Source: Fischerella thermalis PCC 7521 (GTDB lineage: Bacteria; Cyanobacteriota; Cyanobacteriia; Cyanobacteriales; Nostocaceae). From it: a DNA stretch of 64,000 nt. Each line of letters begins with the position of its first letter. Within the stretch, counting starts at the first letter, position 1. The stretch spans positions 1 to 64,000 of the forward strand of contig NZ_AJLL01000036.1 in the NCBI RefSeq assembly GCF_000317225.1, written 5' to 3'. A program made the translations under genes and the position numbers. Below the pieces are notes generated by a model. It was not told the origin of the DNA. It made no database searches and worked only from the letters and a program-made list of their open reading frames with translations. Below, piece after piece: positions 8,833-18,135 of this stretch.

Positions 8833-9546
8833 CTAAAAATTTTCAAAAACAACCCCGTGCCTAGATTCAAGCTTGATTTTCAAGGCCTCTCTATTTGCTA
8901 TCATAACCTCAATGTTCTGGTTCTGCTTGTTGATAAGAGCTAAATTATTATTCCATTCATTCTTAATTTGATTTGCTTCTTCTGCCAAAGCTCTAGGCAC
9001 AGCAAATCTATCTTTTTCGTTAAATAAGAAGACAATTATTCCAACCCCCGCAGTTTCATCGGAATCACGCTTTTTGACAAATGCATTCCAGTTAGATATT
9101 ATATTTGCCTGGTCTTGTAAAAGTCTTGCCCTATTTCTATACATTGCAATAGCATTGGCAGCTACTTCTGTTAGTTCTGGATCAACATCTACAGCAGACA
9201 GTTGCACCAGCCGATCTGCTAGTTGTGTGTTAAGAGATGATAGAGCAGTAGAATTTTCCACACTATATTCACCCAGTGGCTCAACAGCTACTTTGTAGCT
9301 TTCTAAGGAACTCTTCCAGCTTTTCCAATATCTAAGAGTTGCTTCAGCAGTAAGATTTTTTTGAGCTTCAACTGGTTCTGTGCGAGGTTCACTTGGAACT
9401 TGACTAGTTTTTCCACCTGGATTAATTTGTGGTTCTGGACTAACTTGTGACTCTCTAGATCGAGATGAAGATAAATTACCATTGCAGGCAACAAGTCCAA
9501 AAATAGCAGCAGTACTGAGAACTATACAGATAAAACGGTTCATCAT
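8833..9546 (-). CDS. Hypothetical lipoprotein
   Basis: Starting at the ATG pair at 9546/9543, the protein (about 237 residues) has a short basic N-terminus, a hydrophobic leader and a lipobox GLVACNG, so it is predicted to be an exported lipoprotein. A Ser/Pro/Glu-rich linker of about 50 residues follows, then a mostly helical region with charged heptad-like stretches (TLRYWKSWKSSLESYK, EEANQIKNEWNNNL). The longer frame from 9603 adds a second hydrophobic stretch that does not fit a signal peptide. No enzyme motif is visible and I do not recognise the family. Confidence 0.65.
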   Translation of the reverse strand: MMNRFICIVLSTAAIFGLVACNGNLSSSRSRESQVSPEPQINPGGKTSQVPSEPRTEPVEAQKNLTAEATLRYWKSWKSSLESYKVAVEPLGEYSVENSTALSSLNTQLADRLVQLSAVDVDPELTEVAANAIAMYRNRARLLQDQANIISNWNAFVKKRDSDETAGVGIIVFLFNEKDRFAVPRALAEEANQIKNEWNNNLALINKQNQNIEVMIANREALKIKLESRHGVVFENF

Positions 9547-9790
9547 CTTTACCCAGAACAATTGTGAAGTTAGAAAAATAAAAATTGACAGTGAGAATGA
9601 CAAAGCGCCCTAAACCTAAGCGATGGCGTGTACTGGTACAGCTAACCCAGGAATTTGCGGTCTAAGTATACTATTATGCGGAAAGTTTCGATATGCCACG
9701 CTAAGCGTTTAGGTAGAGAAAAAAATTACAAGCATATTTATAAAAATATCGTAGCTGCCAATTTTTATACATGATTTGAAAATTGACAAT

Positions 9791-11950
9791 TTACTGCTTC
9801 ACACCCTTCATCGACAAACCAATCCGCTTCAATTTCTCATTCACCTCCATAACTCGCACTTTCACAACTTGTCCCACTTTCACGATTTTTTTGGGATCAT
9901 CCACAAATCTGTCCGCAAGTTGAGAAATATGTACTAAACCATCCTGGTGTACACCAATATCCACAAACGCACCAAAGTTAGCAACATTTGTAACAATACC
10001 TTCTAGTTCCATCCCCACTTTCAAATCAGAAATTTCTTTAATTCCTTCTTGGAAAGTGGCATACTTAAACTCGGCACGGGGATCTCTACCTGGTTTTTCT
10101 AGTTCTTTGAGAATGTCGCGTAGGGTTGGTTCACCAACTGTTGCGGTGACGTATTTTTTCAAGTTTGCCTTTTTGAGTTTTTCGGCAATTTGCGTTACCT
10201 GTTGTAAGGGTACATTTAAGTCTTTGGCGATCGCTTCTACTACTGCATAACTCTCCGGATGCACGGCGGTATTATCCAGGGGGTTTTTGCCGTTGCGAAT
10301 CCGTAGAAAACCCGCCGCCTGTTCAAAGGCTTTTGGCCCCAACTTGGGAACTTTCAGCAGTTCCCGACGATTTTTAAAGGCTCCGTTTTGGTTGCGGTAG
10401 GTGACAATATTGTTGGCGACGGTGGGGGTAATTCCAGAGACAAAAGTCAAAAGTTCCTTAGAAGCAGTATTCAAATCTACACCGACGTAGTTAACACAGC
10501 TTTCGACTGTTTCGTCTAATTTCTTTTTCAGCAACTTCTGATCTACGTCGTGCTGATATTGTCCCACACCAATAGATTTGGGATCGATTTTCACCAGTTC
10601 CGCCAGTGGATCTTGCAAGCGGCGACCGATGCTAATTGCGCCACGTACAGTAACATCTAAATCGGGAAATTCTTGTGCTGCAACTTTACTAGCACTATAT
10701 ATAGATGCACCAGACTCATTAACTATAACTTTTATTGGTTTACGTTCCAAAGTCCGCAAAACTTCCGCAACAAACTCGTCTGTCTCACGGGAAGCTGTAC
10801 CATTGCCAATAGCGATTAACTCTATTTTGTATTTTTCTATGAGATTTTTGAGTATTTGTGCCGCTTTCAGGCGCTGTTCGGCTGCTTGGTGCGGAAATAC
10901 TGCTTGATATTCCAAAAATTTTCCGGTTTCATTGAGGATGGCAACTTTACACCCAGTTCTAAACCCTGGATCGATCGCCATTGTTGGTTTCATTCCCGCA
11001 GGTGCAGACAGCAGTAACTCCCGCAGGTTTGCTTCAAATGTTTTAATCGATTCAACATCAGCGTATAGTTTCTTCTCTGAGATTACCTCGCTGATTAAAG
11101 AAGTTTTCATCAGGCGGTTGAAGGCATCTTTGAGCATTTCCTGATAAAAGTTACGGATAGGACGGTGTTTAGAGCGAATTTCCTGGGATTCTAAATAGGA
11201 AAGCACCATATCCTCATCAAAGGAAATGTCAAAACTTAACACTTGCTCATTTTCACCCCGACACAAAGCTAGCAGGTTGTGGGGTGCGATATTCTTAACT
11301 TTGATTTGATAGTTGCGGTACATCTCAAATTTAGTTGTACCTTCGGGATGTTCATCTTTGACCCGGGAGACAAATATTCCTTCCTCTAGCAGATATTCAC
11401 GCAGATATGCACGTAACTCTGCTTTTTCTGCCACTTCCTCTGCAAGAATATCAGATGCACCCTTTAGCGCCTCTTGTGCTGTGTTGACTCCTTTTGCTTC
11501 AGAAATATACTTCGCTGCTTCTGTTTCCAAGTTCGCGGGTGCAGCATTTTTGGTATTCAACGATTTGATAAATTCTGCTAATGGTTCTAGTCCTTTTTCT
11601 CTGGCGACGGTGGCGCGGGTGCGACGCTTAGGACGGAAGGGTAAATATAAATCTTCCAGTTCTGTTTTTTGTAAACAAGCTTCGATTTTCTCTTTGAGTT
11701 CGTCAGTGAGTTTACCTTGTTCCGCGATCGCATTTAAAATTACCGATTTTCGTTCTTCTAGTTCTGTTAAGTAAGTATGCCTATCTGCTAACTCGCGCAG
11801 CTGGACTTCATTCATTTCTCCAGTGCGTTCTTTGCGGTAACGTGCAATGAAGGGAATAGTCGCACCCTCAGCCAGCAGTTCTAGGGCATTTTGCACCTGA
11901 TAGGCTTTGAGGTTGAGTTCAGTTGCCAGTAGTTGAGGAATGTTCAGCAT
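9791..11950 (-). CDS. tex: Tex-family RNA-binding transcription accessory protein
   Basis: A 719-residue Tex protein. Order: N-terminal helical Tex domain (ATIPFIARYRKERTG, residues 29-43), a YqgF-like RNase H fold (MAIDPGFRTGCKVAIL, near 323), helix-hairpin-helix repeats (LNTASKELLTFVSGI and VPKLGPKAFEQAAGFLRI, about 490-550) and a C-terminal S1 domain (LEGIVTNVANFGAFVDIG, about 645-715). Tex binds nucleic acid and is linked to transcription and RNA turnover; in some bacteria it affects toxin expression. Length is a little under the E. coli homologue (YhgF), normal for the family. It is monocistronic as far as can be seen. Confidence 0.95.
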   Translation of the reverse strand: MLNIPQLLATELNLKAYQVQNALELLAEGATIPFIARYRKERTGEMNEVQLRELADRHTYLTELEERKSVILNAIAEQGKLTDELKEKIEACLQKTELEDLYLPFRPKRRTRATVAREKGLEPLAEFIKSLNTKNAAPANLETEAAKYISEAKGVNTAQEALKGASDILAEEVAEKAELRAYLREYLLEEGIFVSRVKDEHPEGTTKFEMYRNYQIKVKNIAPHNLLALCRGENEQVLSFDISFDEDMVLSYLESQEIRSKHRPIRNFYQEMLKDAFNRLMKTSLISEVISEKKLYADVESIKTFEANLRELLLSAPAGMKPTMAIDPGFRTGCKVAILNETGKFLEYQAVFPHQAAEQRLKAAQILKNLIEKYKIELIAIGNGTASRETDEFVAEVLRTLERKPIKVIVNESGASIYSASKVAAQEFPDLDVTVRGAISIGRRLQDPLAELVKIDPKSIGVGQYQHDVDQKLLKKKLDETVESCVNYVGVDLNTASKELLTFVSGITPTVANNIVTYRNQNGAFKNRRELLKVPKLGPKAFEQAAGFLRIRNGKNPLDNTAVHPESYAVVEAIAKDLNVPLQQVTQIAEKLKKANLKKYVTATVGEPTLRDILKELEKPGRDPRAEFKYATFQEGIKEISDLKVGMELEGIVTNVANFGAFVDIGVHQDGLVHISQLADRFVDDPKKIVKVGQVVKVRVMEVNEKLKRIGLSMKGVKQ

Positions 11951-12199
11951 TGGGTGTCAGTCAGAAAAGCTACTCCATCAAGGTAATACCTTAGATAGCT
12001 TTGATTATGCAAGCGTATGATGTTAAGCTAATGTGTTAGACTTTTTTGGAATCATTATTAACGGTGTTGTAGTCTATTGAGTAGCGCATTGTGGCTTAAA
12101 AACAACGTGAGTTATAATTACTACACGCCTTTAAACTTCAGCCCAATATTAGAACACTAAAAATTAGCGCTTCTGGTTTAGTTCAGAGGTGAAAGAAAA

Positions 12200-12643
12200 A
12201 TGCCCCTGTTGTTTTTGATACCACTTTTTACTGGTCTAGTAACTGCCTATATTTTTAAGAAAAGCACCGATGAAATCGGGCAGATTATAGGTGTAGTAGC
12301 CGCTGTTAGCCTAGTTTTAGGCTTGATTTTAGCGCCTTGGCAAGTACAGCTTTTGTTACTGGTAGTCGTTCTCGTTAGTACCAAAAAACTATTACAACAA
12401 AACGAGTACAAACTGAAGCAGCAGGAAAAAGAACAAGAACAATTCAACAGTGGTCATCACCAGGAAGTAATTAGTTCCCAAGCTGCAAAAATTGAGCATG
12501 AAGCAACACACAAGTATCGTGGTAGTTACTACCAAGCAACAGATGTAAGTGTTGAAGTTCAAGAGGGAGAAATTATTGGCAGATATCGTGGTCTTCCTTG
12601 GAGAATGCATCAAGTAGTCAATACACCCAGAAGCATGGAGTAA
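12200..12643 (+). CDS. Small membrane protein, unknown
   Basis: A 147-residue protein with two N-terminal hydrophobic segments (residues 1-18 and about 25-57), then a Lys/Gln/Glu-rich helix likely to form a coiled coil (KKLLQQNEYKLKQQEKEQEQ splits around 60-80) and a polar C-terminal tail ending with YRGLPWRM. AGAGGTGA lies at proper distance before the ATG, supporting the start. It is probably an inner or thylakoid membrane protein with a cytoplasmic tail. I do not recognise a function. Confidence 0.7.
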   Translation: MPLLFLIPLFTGLVTAYIFKKSTDEIGQIIGVVAAVSLVLGLILAPWQVQLLLLVVVLVSTKKLLQQNEYKLKQQEKEQEQFNSGHHQEVISSQAAKIEHEATHKYRGSYYQATDVSVEVQEGEIIGRYRGLPWRMHQVVNTPRSME

Positions 12644-12776
12644 CTACTCACCTGCTTCAAGGAAAAATAGGTGTCTGAACAATGGAAGCAAAATTACCAG
12701 ATACCAGACAAAATCGGCTGACGCTGAAGCGCGGCAATAGTTGATTTCGGCGAAAATAGACTAAAACAAGTATAAG

Positions 12777-13664
12777 TTATTCACCAAAATCATCTGAGAG
12801 AGTCACCTGCTGCTGAATAGTTAAACACATAGCGATTTGTTTCTCAAGATAGGCAGCTTCAGCAACAAAAACAGGATAACAAGTAGAATTTCCTTGATAG
12901 CTGATTTCCTGTCCATCAAATCCCAAAAACATAGGAGAATTGGGGTAAAGCGGCTCATAATCCTTAATTTGAGGTGCAATCATCGCTTTTAATTCTCCTT
13001 GTTCATCTCTTGGATAGTCTATTGTTTCTAGCTGTTTATAAATAAAAAAACTATTATAAATCGGCTGTTTGATTCCCTGGTTATTATTTTGTATATAATC
13101 TAATATCTGACTAAGCACTAATTCTGTTTGTAAGAAGAAATATCCATTTAAAACACCTTGGGGAACTGAACCTACTTCTATTGCTAATCCTAATTCACAA
13201 AGACTCCTAAGATAAGAGGGTTTTTGTTTTTGTGAATATTGTAGTATTTTTACTAATGGGTTAACTGTACTCAAATAGCCAGCTAGGCGTAGCAAGAAAC
13301 AATTATCATTATTCAAAATAATTGTGACTCCCATATGAGCAGTTGAACTGTGTAGATCGATAATAAAGTCAACTTTTTCTTGATGCAAATACTGAGCAAT
13401 TTGTTTGGCTCGCATTTGTTCGTAATTAATGAGCTTCGGATTTTGTAAATCTTCAGGTTGAAAACATCGATTTAAGTCGGTATCTATATATCTTATACAA
13501 ACTTCTACAGCTTTGGGATTAGCTATTAAAGTGAGAGTATTAAAATTTTCTCGTTCAATCAGATGAGGAAATTTTTGAAACTTTTTAATCAGGTAAACTC
13601 CAGTTAATTCATTACCGTGAGTTCCACCAACAATAGCAACTTTTTTGATTAATTGATGAGGCAT
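12777..13664 (-). CDS. Aspartoacylase (AspA/AstE family zinc hydrolase)
   Basis: A 295-residue M14-like zinc amidohydrolase. The zinc site is visible as GGTHGNE (His16 and Glu19) and FIIDLHSSTAHMG near residue 100 for the third ligand; DTDLNRCF supplies the conserved arginine and NPKA the loop before it. Aspartoacylases hydrolyse N-acetylaspartate to acetate and aspartate; cyanobacterial members are annotated as probable aspartoacylases, with real substrates poorly known. A GGGAG Shine-Dalgarno precedes the ATG. Divergent from the truncated LysR gene, which could once have been its regulator. Confidence 0.88.
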   Translation of the reverse strand: MPHQLIKKVAIVGGTHGNELTGVYLIKKFQKFPHLIERENFNTLTLIANPKAVEVCIRYIDTDLNRCFQPEDLQNPKLINYEQMRAKQIAQYLHQEKVDFIIDLHSSTAHMGVTIILNNDNCFLLRLAGYLSTVNPLVKILQYSQKQKPSYLRSLCELGLAIEVGSVPQGVLNGYFFLQTELVLSQILDYIQNNNQGIKQPIYNSFFIYKQLETIDYPRDEQGELKAMIAPQIKDYEPLYPNSPMFLGFDGQEISYQGNSTCYPVFVAEAAYLEKQIAMCLTIQQQVTLSDDFGE

Positions 13665-13825
13665 AACATACTCCCTTAGTGATTGTTAAGGTAATAATTG
13701 AATTGATTGTTTTTTTAACTTCATTTAATTATGTTGTTATTATAAATAAGGTTTTAGTATCATCGCTAGCATACATTGTGCATAGTAATATATAAAAAAT
13801 CATATATTATTGAAGTTGATAAACA

Positions 13826-14053
13826 ATGGAAATTCGGCGCTCACAATATTTTGACTTGCGACACTTGCGTTACTTTATTGCTGTAGCCGAAAACAAAAAC
13901 TGTAGCATTAGTGAAGTGGCTGAAGAGTTACATATGGCTCAACCTAATCTCAGTCAGCAACTCAAAGATTTAGAGACAAAATTAAAGGTGAAACTATTTG
14001 ATCGCCAGAAAGCACATATAAAACCACACTGTATTACCAGTGTGGCGAGATAG
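13826..14053 (+). pseudogene. Truncated LysR-type regulator (HTH only)
   Basis: The 75 residues match the N-terminal winged helix-turn-helix of LysR regulators: LRHLRYFIAVAENKNCSISEVAEELHMAQPNLSQQLKDLE, then KLFDRQK. A full LysR protein has about 300 residues. After the Arg-Gln-Lys the frame changes to unrelated sequence (AHIKPHCITSVAR), encoded by an 8-bp-stem hairpin at 14024-14045, and stops. The effector-binding domain is absent from the window. It lies divergent from aspartoacylase. Either a broken remnant, or a short DNA-binding protein; remnant is more likely. Confidence 0.75.
14024..14045. repeat. Hairpin at the LysR truncation point
   Basis: Perfect 8-bp stem CCACACTG / CAGTGTGG with six-base loop. 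It supplies the last codons of the LysR fragment and marks where homology to LysR stops. Confidence 0.7.
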
Positions 14054-14153
14054 AGTATGGAGTTTTAAAATTAGGAGATTTACACTAAATAACAGCTACA
14101 GAGCCAGTACCCTCTATTCCGGAATATAAAGGAAATTATTTGAATACTTTAAT

Positions 14154-14179
14154 AGCAGCGTAGACACCACTACGCTGCT
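14154..14179. repeat. Perfect 10-bp hairpin between convergent ORFs
   Basis: AGCAGCGTAG, loop ACACCA, CTACGCTGCT, between the LysR remnant and the minus-strand small gene. No long T tract follows on either strand (TGATATT / TATTAAAG), so it may be a bidirectional weak terminator or a repeat. Confidence 0.6.
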
Positions 14180-14213
14180 TGATATTAATAATACGTTCAA
14201 TTCAAATCTTGTT

Positions 14214-14414
14214 TTATCTGAGTAACCTAGTTACTCTAATATCATATTCAATGCCTTTTGGATGGTCAGTTTTAGCCTGCTTGAATGCCATACCATCCGC
14301 TTTTTCTCTTGACTCTGCATCTATTTCGTAACGTGCGGTTCCGCGTTGGAAGCTATTACTTAGCTGATCACTATATTCTCTAATATCAACCAACACCTCG
14401 TATGTGTGAACCAT
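14214..14414 (-). CDS. Small hypothetical protein (66 aa)
   Basis: A 66-residue charged soluble protein (HTYEVLVDIREYSDQL ... EIDAESREKADGMAFKQA ... EYDIRVTRLL). A strong Shine-Dalgarno (GAGGAGG) sits about seven bases before the ATG at 14414, which is good evidence that it is translated. The alternating strand-helix-strand pattern suggests a small alpha/beta fold. I do not recognise the family. Isolated between the LysR remnant and a repeat-rich gap. Confidence 0.65.
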   Translation of the reverse strand: MVHTYEVLVDIREYSDQLSNSFQRGTARYEIDAESREKADGMAFKQAKTDHPKGIEYDIRVTRLLR

Positions 14415-14933
14415 TGTCGGCCTCCTCGTGCAACATGCAAACGATTGGGAATAAAACCAGTATATGAATATAGAGAGGTGGTAGTCTTTAACAAATACAA
14501 ATCTTATGAAAATGAAGTTTTAATACCTAATAAATTTTAAATTTTATTTACCAAACAGTTCCTATTCCAGTTTATGAAAATAATTGATACTATTTCCGTA
14601 AAATATAAATACAAAAGTTCTATTTATTTAAAAATTATAAAAGTAATTACTGTAAATTATTTATAGTTTTATTTTAAATACTTGATATCCATAACATCTT
14701 AAATGAATTGTGAAAATTGAGAGACTCAGAACCCCGACAACTCCTGCGAAGTCGGGGTTCTTGTTGTTCATAGTTGTCCCCACTTGCTTCCCAACTCTCC
14801 CTAAAAGTCGCAAAACCGCACCTAGAAGGACGGACACCACTACAGTGAGTAAGATTAAAATTGCTTAATATTTCGTTACGATAGAGCCATAAGAGGAAAA
14901 AACCTCTAATAGCTGAAATCAAAGGTAAACAGC
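14415..14933. other. AT-rich gap with REP-like hairpin
   Basis: About 520 bp. It holds an 11-bp perfect stem, AGAACCCCGAC / GTCGGGGTTCT, at 14728-14761 with a 12-base loop. The core CCGAC...GTCGG is shared with the hairpin at 57255-57287. An ORF on the minus strand here overlaps the protease gene and is not supported. The protease promoter should lie near 14840-14900. Confidence 0.6.
14728..14761. repeat. REP-like hairpin (GAACCCCGAC type)
   Basis: Perfect 11-bp inverted repeat with a 12-base loop. GC-rich against an AT-rich background. Hairpins with this GAACCCCGAC...GTCGGGGTTC core are common between cyanobacterial genes (recalled). Confidence 0.7.
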
Positions 14934-16058
14934 ATGAATAACACAATTCGCGTTGGCAACCTGTTTGGGATTCCCTTTTATATCCATCCATCCTGGTTTT
15001 TAGTCTTGGGTTTAGTAACTTGGAGTTATAGTGGTGGACTAGTAGCACAATTTCCCCAGTTAGGTGCGGGGTTAGCTTTGCTACTAGGATTAATGACAGC
15101 GCTACTGTTATTCAGCTCTGTAGTTGCTCATGAACTAGGACATAGCTTTGTTGCCATTCGTCAAGGAATTGATGTCAAATCAATCACATTATTTATATTT
15201 GGTGGATTGGCAAGCTTAGAAAAAGAATCGAAAACTCCAGCTGAAGCTTTTTGGGTAGCGATCGCTGGCCCTTTAGTTAGCTTAATTCTATTCGGTATCT
15301 TTACAGCTATTGGTTTTTGGACTGCGGTATCTGGGCCACTAGCAGCGATTCTTGCTGTAGTTGCCACTGTAAACTTGGCATTAGCGCTGTTTAACCTCAT
15401 TCCCGGCTTGCCTTTGGATGGCGGCAACATACTGAAAGCAATTGTATGGAAAATAACAGGTAATCCTTACAAAGGTGTAGTTTTTGCCAGCCGAGTTGGA
15501 CAAATCTTTGGTTGGATAGCGATCGCCTCTGGTTTACTACCGCTAATATTATTTGGTAGCTTTGCTAGCTTCTGGAACTTATTAATCGGTTTCTTCTTGC
15601 TGCAAAATGCTGGTAACGCAGCCCAATTCGCTAGAGTGCAAGAACAACTGACAGGATTAACAGCAGCAGATGCAGTAACTCTTGATAGTCCAATTGTATC
15701 TGCTCATCTTACCCTCAGAGAATTTGCTGATGAAGGTTTATTTAAATGGCAAAACTGGCGTCGCTTCTTGGTTACAGATAACAACGGACAACTATTAGGA
15801 ACAATCAATATTGATGATCTGCGATCAATTCCTGTAGGACAGTGGACAGCAACTCAAATCAAAGAGATCATCCGACCAATCGAGGCGTCTAGCACAGTAA
15901 AATCCGACCAACCCCTATTAGAAGTCATCCAACGACTCGAACAACACAGATTGTCTTCGCTAGCCGTGATTCGTGACAATGGCGTACTAGTCGGAATCTT
16001 AGAAAAAGCTGCAATCATTAACTTACTACAGAACAGAATGCAAACCAACCCTGCATAA
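14934..16058 (+). CDS. Site-2 protease family M50 metalloprotease with CBS domains
   Basis: A 374-residue integral membrane zinc protease. HELGH at 66-70 gives the zinc-binding and catalytic residues; NLIPGLPLDGG near 156-166 gives the third zinc ligand. Five to six hydrophobic segments lie in residues 15-225. The C-terminal part (about 240-370) holds a tandem CBS pair (LTAADAVTLDSPIVSAHLTL, and GVLVGILEKAAIINLL near the end), which usually senses adenine nucleotides. Such rhomboid-unrelated intramembrane proteases cleave membrane-bound regulators. Substrate unknown. A hairpin terminator follows directly. Confidence 0.92.
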   Translation: MNNTIRVGNLFGIPFYIHPSWFLVLGLVTWSYSGGLVAQFPQLGAGLALLLGLMTALLLFSSVVAHELGHSFVAIRQGIDVKSITLFIFGGLASLEKESKTPAEAFWVAIAGPLVSLILFGIFTAIGFWTAVSGPLAAILAVVATVNLALALFNLIPGLPLDGGNILKAIVWKITGNPYKGVVFASRVGQIFGWIAIASGLLPLILFGSFASFWNLLIGFFLLQNAGNAAQFARVQEQLTGLTAADAVTLDSPIVSAHLTLREFADEGLFKWQNWRRFLVTDNNGQLLGTINIDDLRSIPVGQWTATQIKEIIRPIEASSTVKSDQPLLEVIQRLEQHRLSSLAVIRDNGVLVGILEKAAIINLLQNRMQTNPA

Positions 16059-16080
16059 CCTCTGGTATGTCCTTCAATAC

Positions 16081-16109
16081 AAAAACCCAGTCACGATGAC
16101 TGGGTTTTT
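16081..16109 (+). terminator. Rho-independent terminator after the M50 protease
   Basis: AACCCAGTCA, three-base loop CGA, TGACTGGGTT followed by T tract, 25 bp after the stop codon. With the flanking A and T runs the stem extends to 13 bp. This is the clearest terminator in the window. Confidence 0.92.
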
Positions 16110-16577
16110 TGTTGAGAAAGAGTGGGGCTATATTACCCATAGTTTACTTATAAGAAGTTAGTTATAGATCGTTAAGCCCTGTATATAACTACCAAACCCG
16201 TCCTATGAATTTCGGAAAGTTAAAAACACACTTTGAAATAAATGCAAACGAAAAATTCATCTCCGTTCATCTGTGTCCATCTGTGTTCATCTGTGGTCGA
16301 TTTCTAAAACATGATATTTTTACCAAACGCGATAAACCCCCATCTCCACTCCATTCACATTAGCTGTACCTTCCAATTAATTAAAAATTTACATTTTTCT
16401 AATTCATGTCTTGGCTGTCATCAAACGATAACTATTCTCAAAAAGAAACTATGGGAAAATTTGGGACAATCTTAATTAGACTCCATGAACCGACTACACC
16501 AAGGTGAATAAAAATGTGATTCTTATACCCCTACACCCTTACTCCCCTATACCCCTGTTTTAAATCAGGTTTGATTC
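16110..16577. other. Intergenic region with decamer repeat
   Basis: About 470 bp without a gene. It contains tandem copies of a 10-bp unit (TCATCTGTGT) at 16265-16300, the same family as units at 31850, 50231 and 56577 on the opposite strand. The rest is AT-rich with a pyrimidine-rich run near 16525. Confidence 0.6.
16265..16300. repeat. Decamer tandem repeat (CATCTGTGTT family)
   Basis: Three to four imperfect units of CATCTGTGTY in a row. The reverse-complement form ACACAGATGG recurs elsewhere in the window. Confidence 0.8.
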
Positions 16578-17561
16578 ATGACTCAAAAAGCATCAACATC
16601 TTCTTGTTTAGTAATTGGCGGTGGGATCTCTGGTTTGATAGCAGCTACAGTACTACGCGATCGCAACATGCAAGTTACTGTAGTTGATAAAGGTCGGGCA
16701 ATTGGTGGCAGAATGGCAACTCGTCGCATCAGAAATTCTCAGTATGGCGAAGGTATTTTTGATTACGGCGCTCAATATTTCACTGCCCAAGATCCCAAGT
16801 TTCAAGCTTTAGTAAATAGCTGGATTCAAGAAGGAATCGTGAAAGAATGGTCACTTAATCAGCAAATTAGTAGAAAAGTTTACTATCGAGGAGTCAACAG
16901 TAACCGCAGCATCGCCCAGCACTTGGCTGAAAATTTGGATGTCCATACAAATATAAAAGCAATCAGTTTTGCATGGCAAGACGATCATTGGCAGGTACTA
17001 ACAGCAAATAACGAAACCTTCCTAGCAGATGTGTTAATACTGACGCCACCATTACCCCAAACTCTGGAACTACTGGATCGTTCGCAAATACAATTACCAC
17101 CAGAAACAAGACATCGGCTAGAAGAAATTGTCTACCATCCTTGTATAGCATTACTGGCATTATTGGCACAACCTAGTCAGATTCCAAGTCCTGGTGGTAT
17201 GCACTTAGATGGAACTCTCTTAAGTTGGATTGCTTGCAATCAAAAAAAAGGAATTTCACCTCAAGGTAACGCGGTGACACTGCACGCTACTTCTGAATTT
17301 AGCAAAATCCACTGGGACATAGATAATACAGTTATTGCCAATCAACTTTTAGAAGCTGCATCACCGTGGCTTGGCTCATCGGTGATCGATTACCAAGTCC
17401 ATCGTTGGCGTTACAGCCAACCACAGACAGTATACGGTGAACCTTATCTCGTGGTGACTAAACCAGGGCCAATAGTTATATGTGGAGATGCTTTTATTCA
17501 ACCAGATGTTGAAGGTGCTGTTTTGTCTGGGTTAGCTGCTGCTGAGTATTTATTGGGATAG
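16578..17561 (+). CDS. FAD-dependent oxidoreductase, renalase-like
   Basis: A 327-residue flavoprotein. The N-terminal dinucleotide-binding motif GGGISGLIAATVLRDRN (14-30) is followed by the VVDKGRAIGGRMATRR segment that contacts FAD, as in amine oxidase/renalase-like proteins. GAQYFTAQDPKF (near 68) and the C-terminal ICGDAFIQPDVEGAVLSGLAAA (FAD-binding, near 302) are typical of the cyanobacterial renalase-like group. Substrate unknown: family members oxidise NAD(P)H isomers or amines. No operon partner is evident. Confidence 0.85.
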   Translation: MTQKASTSSCLVIGGGISGLIAATVLRDRNMQVTVVDKGRAIGGRMATRRIRNSQYGEGIFDYGAQYFTAQDPKFQALVNSWIQEGIVKEWSLNQQISRKVYYRGVNSNRSIAQHLAENLDVHTNIKAISFAWQDDHWQVLTANNETFLADVLILTPPLPQTLELLDRSQIQLPPETRHRLEEIVYHPCIALLALLAQPSQIPSPGGMHLDGTLLSWIACNQKKGISPQGNAVTLHATSEFSKIHWDIDNTVIANQLLEAASPWLGSSVIDYQVHRWRYSQPQTVYGEPYLVVTKPGPIVICGDAFIQPDVEGAVLSGLAAAEYLLG

Positions 17562-17620
17562 CGATCGCTTCACGTATGACCACAGCAGATATTGTACTAC
17601 TAAGCCTGAAGGAAGAAAAT

Positions 17621-17758
17621 ATGAAATTGATTTTATCCGGTTTTAGCATCGATTATGAGGATGCAGTCACAACATCCTCAAAAAAAAATGAAGGATTCGA
17701 GGTTATCGATTGTGAAAGATTAGATGAATGGGTAGCAGTAGCTTACAGTTTACCCTAA
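17621..17758 (+). CDS. Very small hypothetical protein (45 aa)
   Basis: The start at 17621 is chosen because AAGGAAG lies just upstream; the longer frame from 17576 lacks a ribosome binding site. It encodes MKLILSGFSIDYEDAV ... GFEVIDCERLDEWVAVAYSLP, an alpha/beta-looking peptide with no motif I recognise. It converges on the XRE regulator with a 20-bp gap. Confidence 0.4.
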   Translation: MKLILSGFSIDYEDAVTTSSKKNEGFEVIDCERLDEWVAVAYSLP

Positions 17759-17778
17759 AAGCTCAAAGTCCTCCTTTC

Positions 17779-18006
17779 TTAGAATTCCACGCCAAAATCA
17801 ACCTCCAATGCCTCTTCTATCTTGCGCAGGTTCTCAATTGAGAGCGCTCCTTTGAGAGTTTCCTTTTCGATATCGTACCAGTAAGTACGCGACACACCAA
17901 CCTCATCGCATATCTGTTCCAGAGACTTCTTGGAATCTAGTCGAGCTTGTTTGATGCGATCGCCCAATCCCTCAATATCAATTTCTTTGACTTGTCTTAT
18001 TCGCAT
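17779..18006 (-). CDS. XRE-family helix-turn-helix protein
   Basis: A 75-residue DNA-binding protein with one Cro/C1-type HTH: LGDRIKQARLDSKKSLEQICDEVG, recognition helix VSRTYWYDIEKE, then LSIENLRKIEEALEVDF. The whole protein is little more than the HTH. Such solitary small XRE proteins act as repressors or antitoxins. No toxin is recognisable beside it; the 45-residue ORF next door is convergent, not co-directional. A HIP1 site lies within the gene. Confidence 0.85.
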   Translation of the reverse strand: MRIRQVKEIDIEGLGDRIKQARLDSKKSLEQICDEVGVSRTYWYDIEKETLKGALSIENLRKIEEALEVDFGVEF

Positions 18007-18135
18007 GATCGCACTTATTTACACAAACACTGAAACTTATATATCTAAGTATACACCATAAATTTTTAGCTAGCAAACTAAAAATTTTTAGTAAACTGCA
18101 AAAATAAAGAAAATTCATCTTACCAATTACCAATC

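Noticed and set aside
14674-15048. Open frame of 124 codons on the minus strand
   Set aside because: It crosses a REP-like hairpin and overlaps the start of the well-supported M50 protease; no family features.
17576-18006. Toxin-antitoxin pair formed by the tiny ORF and the XRE protein
   Set aside because: The genes are convergent rather than co-directional and the tiny ORF has no toxin-like motif.
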